Shown: positions 36,299 to 45,200, counted from the stretch's first letter. The stretch is 64,000 nt of DNA from Parasulfuritortus sp049322515 (GCA_049322515.1 JBMOQW010000029.1:130311-194310), one strand, 5' to 3'. Notes: a model not told the origin generated them from the sequence alone. A program made the numbers and translations.

Positions 36299-36910
36299 AT
36301 GGAAAAACGCAAGTACGACAATCGGCAGCGGGAAAAAAAAGCCGGGGCAACACGCTCAGCCATCCTGGTTGCTCTGGCCAAACAACTTGTGGAAAACGAC
36401 AGCCACGACTTTTCGGTTGATGATGCCGCCCGGGAGGCTGGCGTTTCCACCCGCACCGTGTTTCGCCACTTCCCCAGCAAGGAAAAGATGCTGGAAGGCA
36501 TCTCTGAATGGGTCTCTGGCATCACAGGACAAATCCACCTACCCGAGCGTGCCTCCGACCTGGCCGGAACCGCCGTGGCCAGCTTTCGGTTGTTCGACGA
36601 GCAGGCAGATCTGATGCGCGCCCTGCTACTCTCCGATCTGGGCCGCGGTGTCCGCTCACACTTGTCCCCTCGCCGCCGCAAGGGTATCGCCGAGGCACTG
36701 GCCCCGGTGGTCGCCGATCTACCGGCCCGCGAGGCCGCCGCCATCAAGGCCTTCATGACCCACATCGTCAGCGCCGAGACCTGGTGGCACATGCGCGAGA
36801 TTCATGGCATCCAGGGCCAAGCCGCTTCCGAAGTCGTCGCTTGGACGATCGGGCTGATTCTCGATGCACTCGGGCAGGGCCAGCGACCTGGCCGGCCTCA
36901 GCGCACATGA
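36299..36910 (+). CDS. TetR/AcrR-family transcriptional regulator
   Basis: A 203-residue regulator. The N-terminal helix-turn-helix reads SVDDAAREAGVSTRTVFRHFPSKEKML, the standard TetR pattern, preceded by a very basic arm (KRKYDNRQREKK). The rest is an all-helical ligand domain of unknown specificity. It is divergent from the VOC gene with a perfect palindrome between them, so local autoregulated control is likely. The ATG at 36299 is the first Met before the basic arm; the longer frame upstream runs antisense through other genes. Confidence 0.85.
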   Translation: MEKRKYDNRQREKKAGATRSAILVALAKQLVENDSHDFSVDDAAREAGVSTRTVFRHFPSKEKMLEGISEWVSGITGQIHLPERASDLAGTAVASFRLFDEQADLMRALLLSDLGRGVRSHLSPRRRKGIAEALAPVVADLPAREAAAIKAFMTHIVSAETWWHMREIHGIQGQAASEVVAWTIGLILDALGQGQRPGRPQRT

Positions 36911-36974
36911 TCGGCTGGATTTCCGGGTCGCATCGAGCACACGAGGCCAGCCAAGCTCGCGGCAAGCGTGCGAC

Positions 36975-37007
36975 TCATGACGAATTCCTGACGGTTTCCG
37001 GACGACT
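36975..37007 (+). promoter_or_regulatory. 33-base regulatory-like element, copy 1
   Basis: This element matches the one at 41261-41293 at 27 of 33 positions. It holds TGAC at 36978 and 36989 and GGAC at 37000, an exact 11-base period. ATAACCT follows 16 bases after it (similar to copy 2). It sits upstream of the small-protein/envelope cluster. Period-11 direct repeats are the usual target of OmpR/PhoB-type winged helices. Confidence 0.5.
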
Positions 37008-37061
37008 CGATGGGTGCGCCCGAATAACCTGCTGTCCATGCCAACCCGACAGCAAGAAGCC

Positions 37062-37274
37062 ATGGCCGCCCACCTGGACACCGAAACAAACTACCCACGG
37101 TCGAATTCGTTCTTGATCTGCTTCCAGCGTGGTGCCGACCTGCACGCGAACCGCTGCGCCGGAAAAATCGAGCCAATCGCCGAATGCGGCCTGGCACGGC
37201 GCTTTTCCTCACTGCAGGAACTGTTGGAGCTGCTGGACGAAGAACTCGCCAAAGCCAGGAACCTCGCGGCATGA
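37062..37274 (+). CDS. Small conserved hypothetical protein
   Basis: A 70-residue protein from the ATG at 37062 (MAAHLDTETNYPRSN); an ATG at 37038 would add eight residues. The core SFLICFQRGAD...GKIEPIAECGLARRFSSLQELLELLDEEL resembles short hypothetical proteins with a strand-rich core and a final amphipathic helix, which often accompany other unknown genes. Its stop overlaps the start of the next gene (ATGA), so it opens a coupled cluster of three genes. Confidence 0.6.
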   Translation: MAAHLDTETNYPRSNSFLICFQRGADLHANRCAGKIEPIAECGLARRFSSLQELLELLDEELAKARNLAA

Positions 37275-38344
37275 AGGCGCGCCTCGCGATCCTCGGCATC
37301 GTCTTGTGCGCCGGAAGTGCATGGGCCGGAGAGTGTTGGGTCACGACTTCGGGGAATCGTGACACCGGTTTCGGCGACGCCCTCACCGCCAAACGGCATG
37401 CCGGAATCCTGGCGACACTCCGCCAGGCGGATGCTGCACTGAAAGCAGATGCCACCCTCAACGCCCTCCCCCGGGTTCGTTACCAGACGCACCTCTATAT
37501 CGGAACACGCCAACACCTGGGCGCTCCCAAGACCGGCAGGGCCACAGTCCACCTGCATGGGCCAGAGGCATGGGCCGGCCGATGCGGACTGAAACCCTGG
37601 GCCGACACGGTCCATTTCATGGCCCTGGAAGTCGCACTCAACGACCTCACAGGCTTGGGCGTGCAAAGCGCGTCAGGGAACGACCCGCTGGACACCCGCT
37701 TCTTTTACGCGCCAAGTCAGGTCGGCAAGCGCCAAGGCACCCCGATCTACGAGAACGACGCTGGCAACCGGATATTGGTCATCACGCACGGCAATCTGCC
37801 CCCCTTCGTGCCGGTCACCGTGGGCGAATACCTGGACACCTGGCAGGCGCGACTGAAGCGCGAACGGGACGAGGTCCGGGACACGCTGAGCTCGGTGACC
37901 AACAACCCGGACTGGGCGGCCTATGTCGCCGAATTGCGAAAAACCGATCCCAAAACTGCGGCTGAGTTGCGGCAGACCATGGCCGAGACCGCCCGCCTGG
38001 CCCAGCAGGGCGACCCGCATGACCACGAGGAATGGCGCGAACTCCAGCGCTTGAGAGGGGCGCTGACCCAGGCAGAACTGATGCAGCCGGTTTACCTGAA
38101 TGCCGAAGCCCTGGACCGACACCGATTTGCCTACGCCCGACCGGATGCGCCTGGCGCAACTGCGCTGGTCAAGCTCAATCCGGGCCTGTGGGCGGGCACG
38201 CCGGGCGATTCCGAAGTGCACACGGTGAGCCTCCAGATGCTGGTCCAGGATGGCAACCGTGCCCGGACGTCCGGGGCTGATCGCTGGCTGGAACGGGTCG
38301 ACCTGAAGCCCTACCGGGCATTACTGCGAGGAACGAAAGGATGA
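37271..38344 (+). CDS. Exported hypothetical protein
   Basis: A 357-residue protein with a clear signal peptide (MKARLAILGIVLCAGSAWA, cleavage before GECW). The mature protein is soluble and hydrophilic, with a helical, charged middle (about 210-270: TWQARLKRERDEVRDTL, then AAELRQTMAETARLAQQ). Mature cysteines are few (near GECW and GRCG) and could form one disulfide. I recognise no domain. It is coupled at both ends by ATGA overlaps, to the small protein upstream and to the OmpA-domain protein downstream, suggesting a complex or pathway in the envelope. Confidence 0.75.
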   Translation: MKARLAILGIVLCAGSAWAGECWVTTSGNRDTGFGDALTAKRHAGILATLRQADAALKADATLNALPRVRYQTHLYIGTRQHLGAPKTGRATVHLHGPEAWAGRCGLKPWADTVHFMALEVALNDLTGLGVQSASGNDPLDTRFFYAPSQVGKRQGTPIYENDAGNRILVITHGNLPPFVPVTVGEYLDTWQARLKRERDEVRDTLSSVTNNPDWAAYVAELRKTDPKTAAELRQTMAETARLAQQGDPHDHEEWRELQRLRGALTQAELMQPVYLNAEALDRHRFAYARPDAPGATALVKLNPGLWAGTPGDSEVHTVSLQMLVQDGNRARTSGADRWLERVDLKPYRALLRGTKG

Positions 38345-39249
38345 AATCCGGATGGCTATTGATGGGCCTGTGGCTGGCGACCTTTGCCCAGGCGGGCACG
38401 CTCCCCAACCTGCTGGTTCAGGAGAGTGGCGCCAGGGTGGCCGGCTTCAGTTCTGCCACCGGCGGCGCCGACGTGGATCAACTCCTGCCTCCCCGAGCGC
38501 TGCTGGAAAAGTCGGGGGTGGACCTGAATGACTTCGTATGGTGCACCGCCGACAACGCGCCTTTCCCCCACTGGGTGCTGTTCGAATTCAAGCGCCCTCA
38601 CTGGCTGACCACCCTGGTGTTCAACAACGCCCTCAACGATGAAATGGCTTACCCCGGAATCGCCGCGAAGCAGGTCGAGGTGTGGGTGAGCCAGGACGCC
38701 AAGGACGCGCTGCGCAAGATCGCTGCCTTCCGGCTCGAACGCAACAAGAACGGCCAGTCCGTACGCATCGATCCGGTCGAGGTGCGCTGGCTCAAGTTCG
38801 TGATTACCGAAAACTGGGGCAACCCGACCTGGACCGAATTGGCTGCCTTCGCCGCCTACGACGACGGCGCCCGCCCCACCCGCCTTGCCGCTGAGCTGAA
38901 TGAACGGGGCAAGATCGACCTGTACGGCCTCTATTTCGATTTCGCCAGCGCCACCCTGCGCAGCGAAAGCCGACCGACGCTCGAAGAGATCGTGCGCTTC
39001 CAAAAAGCCAACCCGGGCCGAAATCTGACCGTGGAAGGGCATACCGACAACGTCGGTTCTGCACGCTTCAACGCGGACCTCTCCCTCAAGCGCGCCCGGG
39101 CAGTTATCGCCGAACTCGGTCGTATGGGCGCAGACACGACTGCATTCAAGGCCGTCGGGCGTGGCGACCGGGAACCGGTGGCCGACAACGGCAACGAAGG
39201 CGGCCGCGCCAAGAACCGCCGGGTCACCCTGCGCTTGCCGTCGCCATGA
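38341..39249 (+). CDS. Discoidin-like plus OmpA-domain envelope protein
   Basis: A 302-residue exported protein. Signal peptide about 1-18 (TFAQA). Residues about 20-175 resemble an F5/8-type-C (discoidin-like) beta domain: WVLFEFKRPHWLTTLVFNN, VEVWVSQD, VRWLKFVITENWG. The C-terminal 110 residues are an OmpA peptidoglycan-binding domain: YFDFASATLRSES, then VEGHTDNVGSARFNADLSLK and GRGDREPVADN. So a carbohydrate- or ligand-binding head is tied to the cell wall. This pairing is unusual. Start overlaps the previous stop; the lipoprotein gene follows. Confidence 0.82.
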   Translation: MKSGWLLMGLWLATFAQAGTLPNLLVQESGARVAGFSSATGGADVDQLLPPRALLEKSGVDLNDFVWCTADNAPFPHWVLFEFKRPHWLTTLVFNNALNDEMAYPGIAAKQVEVWVSQDAKDALRKIAAFRLERNKNGQSVRIDPVEVRWLKFVITENWGNPTWTELAAFAAYDDGARPTRLAAELNERGKIDLYGLYFDFASATLRSESRPTLEEIVRFQKANPGRNLTVEGHTDNVGSARFNADLSLKRARAVIAELGRMGADTTAFKAVGRGDREPVADNGNEGGRAKNRRVTLRLPSP

Positions 39250-39302
39250 GCGGCAGGGTCCGACCCGACCAAGCCATTCGCAAACCAGCAAGAAGGAACC
39301 TC

Positions 39303-40670
39303 ATGAAATTCCCACAGCACGCATTCCTTGCCTGGGGCCTGGTGACCCTGCTGCTGTTTCAGGCCGGCTGCAACGGCCACGATGAAACTGGCAGCAACGG
39401 CGACGAGGGGTCACCACCGCCATCCACTGCAACCCCCTCTCCGACTGCGGTGGGCACGCCGGATGGTGCGGCCGTCAGTGCGGTCATCGGCATTGCCGGC
39501 GGTAGCCTCGCCACCCCGGATGGCCGCGTCAGTCTGACCATCCCGCCCAATGCCCTGGAGCAGCTGACCACAATCACCCTGCAGCCGATCACCAACCATG
39601 CCCACGGAGGCCAGGGCCGTGCCTACCGGCTGACACCCGAGGGACTACAATTCCAAATGCCGGCCAAGCTGTCGTTCAGCTACACGGACGAAGAGCTTGG
39701 TGGCACTTCCCCCCAGGTCCTGGGCATCGCCTTCCAGCGCGCGGACGGCGTGTGGCAGTGGGCCGAAGGCCCCGTCGTGGACACGACGGCCAGAACCGTC
39801 ACTGTCGAAACCCACCATTTCAGCGACTGGTCCAAGGTATGGGGCACCCAGATCCTGCCTCACACCGCCACCGTCAAGGTGGCTGATTTCATCACACTTA
39901 AGATCGTCAGCTGCTTCAATGAAGTGACCGAGGCAGGCGGCAAAGTCGTGCTTGGCTTTGAATGTGGAGACGCGGTGCGGCCGGTCTATGACCTGCGGCA
40001 GTGGTCGGTCAACGGGGCACGTGGTGGCAATTCCGGCGTAGGCACCATCACGCCGACCGACGATCGTCCGACGGCGACCTACGCCGCGCCCGCCACCAAG
40101 CCAAGCCCCACGACCGTCGCCGTCAGTGCCCGGCTCATGCCGGAAGACGTCCTGCTCGTGGCGAATATCACTGTCACCGAACCCACTGGCGCCTACCGGG
40201 GCTCGGCCCAATTCGCAGGCAGCCTGGCCAGCGGGGTGTACGAGGTCCTTTGGCAGAAGACCGGGGAAACCGATGGGGTGAGCCACTATGCCCCCAGCGG
40301 TAGCGTCAGTGGCACGACCCACGTGCCGGGCTGCCAGAACAAGGAATTCGCCTATGGCATCAGTGCCGCCGGCAGCATCGACATCGAAGACGTCGTCATG
40401 TATGTCTATCCGGAAACTCATCTCCAACGTCCGAGCCAGCTGTTCTTCTCGCTTGTTGGCCAGGGCAACGACATCGAGCTTGAATGCCCTTGGGGCAACA
40501 TCACCCTGGATGCCGAGTCGCTCACCAAGATCAACATTGGCGAGCGACACGCGGCAGGTAGCTGCGCTGCTGCGCCACCGACCTACAGCGACAGGAACAC
40601 GCTGACCGGCACCTATGCCTGTCCGCCCTTCCTGGAAAACGCGTCCTGGAGCTTCACCGCGCAAGAATGA
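39303..40670 (+). CDS. Lipoprotein with ZU5-like domain
   Basis: A 455-residue protein with a lipobox LFQAGC, so probably membrane-anchored. A Ser/Pro/Thr linker (TATPSPTAVGTP) leads to a ZU5-like segment GGSLATPDGRVSLTIPPNAL followed by TTITLQPI, typical of repeated surface proteins. The remainder is beta-rich with four or more cysteines spaced for disulfides, and no further named domain. AAGGAA precedes the ATG at 39303; a longer in-frame start at 39246 overlaps the previous stop but would bury the lipobox. Last gene of the envelope cluster. Confidence 0.72.
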   Translation: MKFPQHAFLAWGLVTLLLFQAGCNGHDETGSNGDEGSPPPSTATPSPTAVGTPDGAAVSAVIGIAGGSLATPDGRVSLTIPPNALEQLTTITLQPITNHAHGGQGRAYRLTPEGLQFQMPAKLSFSYTDEELGGTSPQVLGIAFQRADGVWQWAEGPVVDTTARTVTVETHHFSDWSKVWGTQILPHTATVKVADFITLKIVSCFNEVTEAGGKVVLGFECGDAVRPVYDLRQWSVNGARGGNSGVGTITPTDDRPTATYAAPATKPSPTTVAVSARLMPEDVLLVANITVTEPTGAYRGSAQFAGSLASGVYEVLWQKTGETDGVSHYAPSGSVSGTTHVPGCQNKEFAYGISAAGSIDIEDVVMYVYPETHLQRPSQLFFSLVGQGNDIELECPWGNITLDAESLTKINIGERHAAGSCAAAPPTYSDRNTLTGTYACPPFLENASWSFTAQE

Positions 40671-40775
40671 GACATCGCGGTTTCGTCACCGTCGTGCGTG
40701 GACGCGCCAGCGCGTAGCGGAAGACGGCATCAAAAATGTAGTGGCCGCACGCACCGAACGGCCAAGGAGAACCGC

Positions 40776-41144
40776 ATGAGCAAGACCTTCACCCGATACT
40801 GGAACCCGCTCGACCCGGCCAGCGAAGGGTTCTGGACAGTAATACCGGGACTGGAGGGGATGGCCGAGGACATCACCCTGAGCCGCGACGAAGAAACCGG
40901 GGAGTACACGCGTCTGACCCGCTTTCTGCCCGGCGCTGACACTCGCCGGTTCGGCGCCAAGTACCACGACTACCCCGAAGAGGTGTTCATCGTCAGCGGA
41001 CGCCTGTACGACCACGCCTTCGGTCTATGGCTGGAGACCGGCCACTACGCCAGCCGGCCACCCGGTGAAGCGCACGGCCCGTTCACCACCGACACCGGCT
41101 GTGTCGTCCTGGAAGTCTCGTTCCCCCGCCGCAAGGCGATCTGA
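40776..41144 (+). CDS. Cupin-domain protein
   Basis: A 122-residue single-cupin protein. Metal candidates are His64, Glu68 or Glu69, and His100 (KYHDYPEEVFIVSGR, then GEAHGPF). It resembles the cupin part of ChrR-type anti-sigma proteins and related uncharacterised cupins, but lacks the zinc-binding N-terminal domain of ChrR. AAGGAG lies six bases before the ATG. It is separated from the lipoprotein gene by 105 bases, so it may have its own promoter. Role unknown. Confidence 0.75.
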   Translation: MSKTFTRYWNPLDPASEGFWTVIPGLEGMAEDITLSRDEETGEYTRLTRFLPGADTRRFGAKYHDYPEEVFIVSGRLYDHAFGLWLETGHYASRPPGEAHGPFTTDTGCVVLEVSFPRRKAI

Positions 41145-41260
41145 ATCATCCGCAGTGCCCCCCTCATAAAACCAAGCAATACATCGTCAACGGGCCAGTC
41201 GATGCCATCACCGGGGCGCCCCAGTCGCCCTTGCGCCTCAGTTTTCGGCAGACGCCAGCC

Positions 41261-41293
41261 TCATGACCAATCCCTGACCGGGTCCTGACGACT
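41261..41293 (+). promoter_or_regulatory. 33-base regulatory-like element, copy 2
   Basis: Three exact TGAC words at 41264, 41275 and 41286 (11-base period). It matches copy 1 (36975-37007) at 27 of 33 positions. ATAAGGT follows 17 bases later. It lies about 80 bases before the cytochrome c start, inside an otherwise featureless 231-base gap (41145-41375). Confidence 0.5.
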
Positions 41294-41375
41294 TCTGGCA
41301 GCCCCCCCGGATAAGGTACGTCCTGCCAGGCCGGCCTCGACAGCCCCCCGCAATGCCATCCACTAGGAGCCCATC

Positions 41376-41873
41376 ATGAACGCTATCCTCAAAATTGGAC
41401 TACCCCTCATATTCACGTCCCTTGCCGCCAGCCATGAGGCCACCGCGGCCGATGCAGCCAAGCGAACCCCCGAGGCGCTGGGTCGCCACCTGATCTTGAT
41501 TGCGGGCTGCAACGATTGCCATACGGTGGGCTACGCCGAAGCCAGCGGACGGATTCCAGACGAACGCTGGCTGACCGGATCGGCCGTCGGCTTCAGTGGC
41601 CCATGGGGCACGACCTATCCGAGCAATCTCCGTCTCACGGTGCGCGCCTATTCCGAGCAGGACTGGATTGCGCATGCCCGTTCAGCCATGCGCCCCCCGA
41701 TGCCGTCCCCCAGCCTGGTGGCGATGACCGACGACGAACTACGCGCAATCTACCGCTTCATCCGGCGCCTCGGCCCGGCAGGCAGCCCTGCACCCGCTTA
41801 CGTCCAGCCCGGTGACAAGGTCACGACGCCCAGCTACGACTTCGTGCCCAGGGGGCCAGCCGGCCAACCGTGA
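41376..41873 (+). CDS. Exported mono-heme cytochrome c
   Basis: A 165-residue periplasmic protein. Signal peptide about 1-24 (SHEATA); the heme motif is CNDCH (Cys45, Cys48, His49). A likely axial Met is in AMRPPMPSPSL. The pattern is that of small class-I-like cytochromes attached to dehydrogenases or terminal oxidases. No such enzyme is adjacent, so the electron donor is unknown. It is preceded by copy 2 of the 33-base element, which links its expression to the envelope cluster upstream. Confidence 0.88.
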   Translation: MNAILKIGLPLIFTSLAASHEATAADAAKRTPEALGRHLILIAGCNDCHTVGYAEASGRIPDERWLTGSAVGFSGPWGTTYPSNLRLTVRAYSEQDWIAHARSAMRPPMPSPSLVAMTDDELRAIYRFIRRLGPAGSPAPAYVQPGDKVTTPSYDFVPRGPAGQP

Positions 41874-41943
41874 GGCTCATCAGCATCACGCGGAAATTTT
41901 GGCCAACCCGATGGGGCAACAGCGCAAATGACAGCAATTCGCA

Positions 41944-42723
41944 TCAACACCGGAATCCGGCTGCCGAAACCGTGTTGTACTGCTTCATCCGCGCTACGAA
42001 GACCGGCATCTCCAAGCCCAGCGCCGACTCCAGGCGCCGCGCGGCTTCGTCCAGCCGGGCAAAGCCGACATGCGGCAGGGGGGGCGCAAAGGCGAACAAC
42101 TGGATGTTGCCCTTCTTTTCCGCCGGCAGGATCAGGGTGTGGTCATCGAAAGCCCGCGCGACGCGGTCGAAATAGAGGTCGAAGAAGCGGTCCGAGCCCC
42201 ACAGGTTGAACACCGCGACACCGCCGGGGGCCAGCGCCCGGCGGCAGGCGGCGTAGAAATCCGGCGAAGCCAGGTCCTCGACGATGCGATGGGCGTCATA
42301 GCCATCGACCAGCAGGACATCGAGGCACTCCAACTGGGACCGGACAAATGCGGCACCATCGCCGACCAGGGTCTCCAGGCGGGCGTCGTTGTCGGGCATC
42401 AGGAAGTAAGCCCGGGCCGCCGCGACCACATCGGGATTGATCTCGACCGCCGTCAGCCGGCTCGCCGTCAGGTACCGATGGATGAACTTGGCGATTGACC
42501 CGCCGCCCAGTCCGATCAAGCCGATCTCGCGCGGCCTCTCGTTGAACAGCAAGAAGCCCATCATGGCCCGGGTATATTCCAGCTCCAGGGCAAAAGGATC
42601 CTTGATCCGCATGGCGCTCTGGATGGCCGGTCCGCCCAGGTGCAGATAGCGGACGCCCTTTTTCTCGCTGATCTCGACCGGATCGTGCTCAGAAGGTTGC
42701 CGGTGCCTGCCGAAGGGACGCAT
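41944..42723 (-). CDS. Spermidine-synthase-like methyltransferase-fold protein
   Basis: A 259-residue protein with a Rossmann fold: IGLIGLGGGSIAKFI (nucleotide loop), TAVEINPDVVAAA (acidic end of strand 2) and VLLVDGYDA (the strand-4 Asp). This is the spermidine synthase pattern, but it lacks the N-terminal beta domain and is shorter, as in many SpeE-like proteins of unknown substrate. It may or may not relate to the decarboxylase at 27118-29352. Divergent from proS with a 40-base gap. Confidence 0.72.
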   Translation of the reverse strand: MRPFGRHRQPSEHDPVEISEKKGVRYLHLGGPAIQSAMRIKDPFALELEYTRAMMGFLLFNERPREIGLIGLGGGSIAKFIHRYLTASRLTAVEINPDVVAAARAYFLMPDNDARLETLVGDGAAFVRSQLECLDVLLVDGYDAHRIVEDLASPDFYAACRRALAPGGVAVFNLWGSDRFFDLYFDRVARAFDDHTLILPAEKKGNIQLFAFAPPLPHVGFARLDEAARRLESALGLEMPVFVARMKQYNTVSAAGFRC

Positions 42724-42763
42724 TGGGTAGAATTCGACTTTTGCTCATCTCGACAAGCCTACC

Positions 42764-44488
42764 ATGCGCACCTCCCGATTCTTCCTCTCCACCAGCAAGG
42801 AAGCCCCCGCCGAAGCCGAACTGCTCTCGCACAAGCTGATGCTGCGCGCCGGCCTGATCAAGCGCCTGGGCTCCGGCCTGTACACCTGGATGCCGCTCGG
42901 CCTGCGCATCCTGCGCAAGGTGGAAGCCATCGTGCGCGAGGAGATGAACCGTGCCGGCGCCATCGAATTGCTCATGCCGGCGGTGATCCCGGCCGAGTTG
43001 TGGCAGGAATCGGGCCGCTGGGACGTGTTCGGGCCGCAGATGCTGAAGATCAAGGACCGCCACCAACGTGACTTCCTGTTTGGCCCCACCCACGAGGAAG
43101 TGATCACCGACCTGGCGCGCAAGGAACTGAAGAGTTACAAGCAGCTGCCAGTCAACTTCTATCAAGTGCAAACCAAGTTCCGCGATGAGATCCGGCCCCG
43201 CTTCGGCGTGATGCGGGCGCGCGAATTCCTGATGAAGGACGCCTACTCCTTCCACCTCACCGAGGAGAGCCTGGACGAGACCTACCGCGTCATGCACGCC
43301 GCCTATTCGCGCATCTTCACCCGCCTGGGCCTGAAGTTCCGCGCCGTGGCCGCGGACACTGGCGCCATCGGCGGTTCCGGTTCGCATGAATTCCACGTCC
43401 TGGCCGACTCCGGCGAGGATGCCATCGCCTTCTGCCCCGCTTCCGACTACGCCGCCAACGTCGAGATGGCCGAGGGCCTGGCCCCGGACACGCCACGCCC
43501 GGCCGCCACCGAGACGATGCGTGATGTCGAGACGCCCAGGCAGACCACCTGCGAGGATGTCGCCGCCCTGCTCGGCATCCCGCTGCAAAGGACCGTCAAG
43601 CTAATCGCCGTCGTGGCGGCCGACACGCTCCAGGTCCTGCTGATCCGGGGCGATCACAGCCTGAACGAGGTCAAGACCGGCAAGATCGACGGCCTGGCCG
43701 ATTTCCGCTTCGCCACCGACGAGGAAATTCGCGCCGCCTTCCACTGCCCGCCAGGCTTCCTCGGCCCGGTCGGCCTCGATCGTTCGCACATCCGGGTCAT
43801 CGCCGACCGCACCGTGGCGACCATGGCCGATTTCGTCTGCGGCGCCAACAAGCCCAAGTTCCACACCGCCGGGGTCAACTGGGGCCGCGACCTGCCCGAG
43901 CCGGACCTGGTCGCCGACATTCGCAACGTCATCCCGGGTGATCCCAGCCCGGATGGCCAAGGGGTGCTCGACCTCTGCCGCGGCATCGAGGTGGGCCACA
44001 TCTTCAAGCTGGGCACCAAGTATTCCGAGGCGCTCGGCGCCACGGTGCTCGATGAACAAGGCCAGTCACGCACCGTGATCATGGGCTGCTATGGCATTGG
44101 CGTGTCGCGCATCGTCGGCGCCGCCATCGAACAGGGCAACGACGCGCGCGGCATCGTCTTCCCGCAGGCCATCGCGCCGTTTGAACTGGCCATCGTGCCG
44201 CTCGGCTATGGCCGCAACGCCCAGGTCAAGGAAACCGCCGACGCGCTCTACCATGAATTGATCTCAGCCGGCATCGACGTGGTCCTCGACGACCGCGACG
44301 AACGCCCCGGCGTGATGTTCGCCGACATGGAACTGATCGGTGTCGCACACCGTCTAGTGGTGAGCGAGCGCGGCCTCAAGGAAGGCCAGCTCGAATACCA
44401 GGCCCGTACCGACGCCGAGGCAAGCAAGATCGCCCAGGCCGACGTGGTCTCCTTCCTGAAGGAACGCATCACCGCATGTCGAAGTTGA
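42764..44488 (+). CDS. proS: Prolyl-tRNA synthetase
   Basis: A 574-residue class-II synthetase of the bacterial type, charging tRNA-Pro. Motif 2 lies around FRDEIRPRFGVMRAREF, the YbaK-like editing insertion spans about 225-385 (TCEDVAALLGIPLQRTVKLIA), and motif 3 is in GCYGIGVSRIVGAAIEQ. The anticodon-binding domain ends the protein. The next gene overlaps its end by 13 bases. In related genomes rppH sits just upstream on the other strand; here it is displaced. Confidence 0.97.
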   Translation: MRTSRFFLSTSKEAPAEAELLSHKLMLRAGLIKRLGSGLYTWMPLGLRILRKVEAIVREEMNRAGAIELLMPAVIPAELWQESGRWDVFGPQMLKIKDRHQRDFLFGPTHEEVITDLARKELKSYKQLPVNFYQVQTKFRDEIRPRFGVMRAREFLMKDAYSFHLTEESLDETYRVMHAAYSRIFTRLGLKFRAVAADTGAIGGSGSHEFHVLADSGEDAIAFCPASDYAANVEMAEGLAPDTPRPAATETMRDVETPRQTTCEDVAALLGIPLQRTVKLIAVVAADTLQVLLIRGDHSLNEVKTGKIDGLADFRFATDEEIRAAFHCPPGFLGPVGLDRSHIRVIADRTVATMADFVCGANKPKFHTAGVNWGRDLPEPDLVADIRNVIPGDPSPDGQGVLDLCRGIEVGHIFKLGTKYSEALGATVLDEQGQSRTVIMGCYGIGVSRIVGAAIEQGNDARGIVFPQAIAPFELAIVPLGYGRNAQVKETADALYHELISAGIDVVLDDRDERPGVMFADMELIGVAHRLVVSERGLKEGQLEYQARTDAEASKIAQADVVSFLKERITACRS

Positions 44489-45105
44489 AACCCCTGCTGA
44501 TCTGGCTCCTGCTGTCCTGCACCGGTCCGGCGCTGGCGGGCGCGCAGAAATATGAGCCGCTGTCGGCCAGTGTCCAGGCCAGTCTGTCCAAGGCGATCGC
44601 CGATCGCGCGGTCGACGACCGCCTGCTCGACCGTCATGTCGACAAGGCCTGGGTGGCCGAGATGTCACGCCGCCTGGCGCGCAAGCTGCCCGACGCCGAT
44701 TACCGGGAAGACCTGCTCAACACCGTCTATTACGAGGCCACTCGGGCCGGCCTGGAGCCGGATCTGGTGATGGGCCTGATGGAGGTCGAGAGCGGCTTCC
44801 GCAAATATGCCGTGTCGAGCGCCGGTGCCCAGGGCTTCATGCAGGTGATGCCGTTCTGGGTCGATCTGATCGGCACCCAGGAGCACAACCTGTTCCACAT
44901 GCGCACCAACCTCCGCTTCGGCTGCACCATCCTGCGCCACTACCTGGATATCGAGAAGGGCGACCTGTTCCGGGCCCTGGGCCGCTACAACGGCAGCCTG
45001 GGCCGCGCCGAATACCCGAACCTGGTGCATGCGGCCTGGAAGAAGCGCTGGTCCTTCGAGGCCCCCGCCCGAGCCCCGGAACGCCGGATCAGCGCAAGCA
45101 ATTGA
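44476..45105 (+). CDS. Lytic transglycosylase (SLT domain)
   Basis: A 209-residue exported enzyme cleaving peptidoglycan. Signal peptide about 1-21 (GPALA). The catalytic Glu105 lies in MEVESGFRKYAVSSAGAQGFMQVMP, the standard SLT motif, with GRYNGS near the end closing the active site. It begins inside the last codons of proS, an arrangement seen in other Betaproteobacteria. Small size suggests a soluble or peripheral enzyme without extra binding domains. Confidence 0.9.
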   Translation: MSKLKPLLIWLLLSCTGPALAGAQKYEPLSASVQASLSKAIADRAVDDRLLDRHVDKAWVAEMSRRLARKLPDADYREDLLNTVYYEATRAGLEPDLVMGLMEVESGFRKYAVSSAGAQGFMQVMPFWVDLIGTQEHNLFHMRTNLRFGCTILRHYLDIEKGDLFRALGRYNGSLGRAEYPNLVHAAWKKRWSFEAPARAPERRISASN

Positions 45106-45200
45106 TCGGCGGATGAAATTTCCTGGTCCGCCGCTTGCCCATGGTCCGGATTCCATGGATAATGCGCGGCTTTTCCGGCTTGTTTTGAAGCGAGTGCGCC

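Noticed and set aside
36975..37007. Classical Pho boxes
   Set aside because: On the reverse strand the 7+4 layout and GTCA cores fit loosely, but the first two bases of each unit do not match CT and the orientation is opposite to the downstream genes.
41145..41375. A hidden small RNA or ORF in the 231-base gap before the cytochrome gene
   Set aside because: No terminator-like stem, no tRNA fold and no start with a ribosome-binding site; only the 33-base element stands out.
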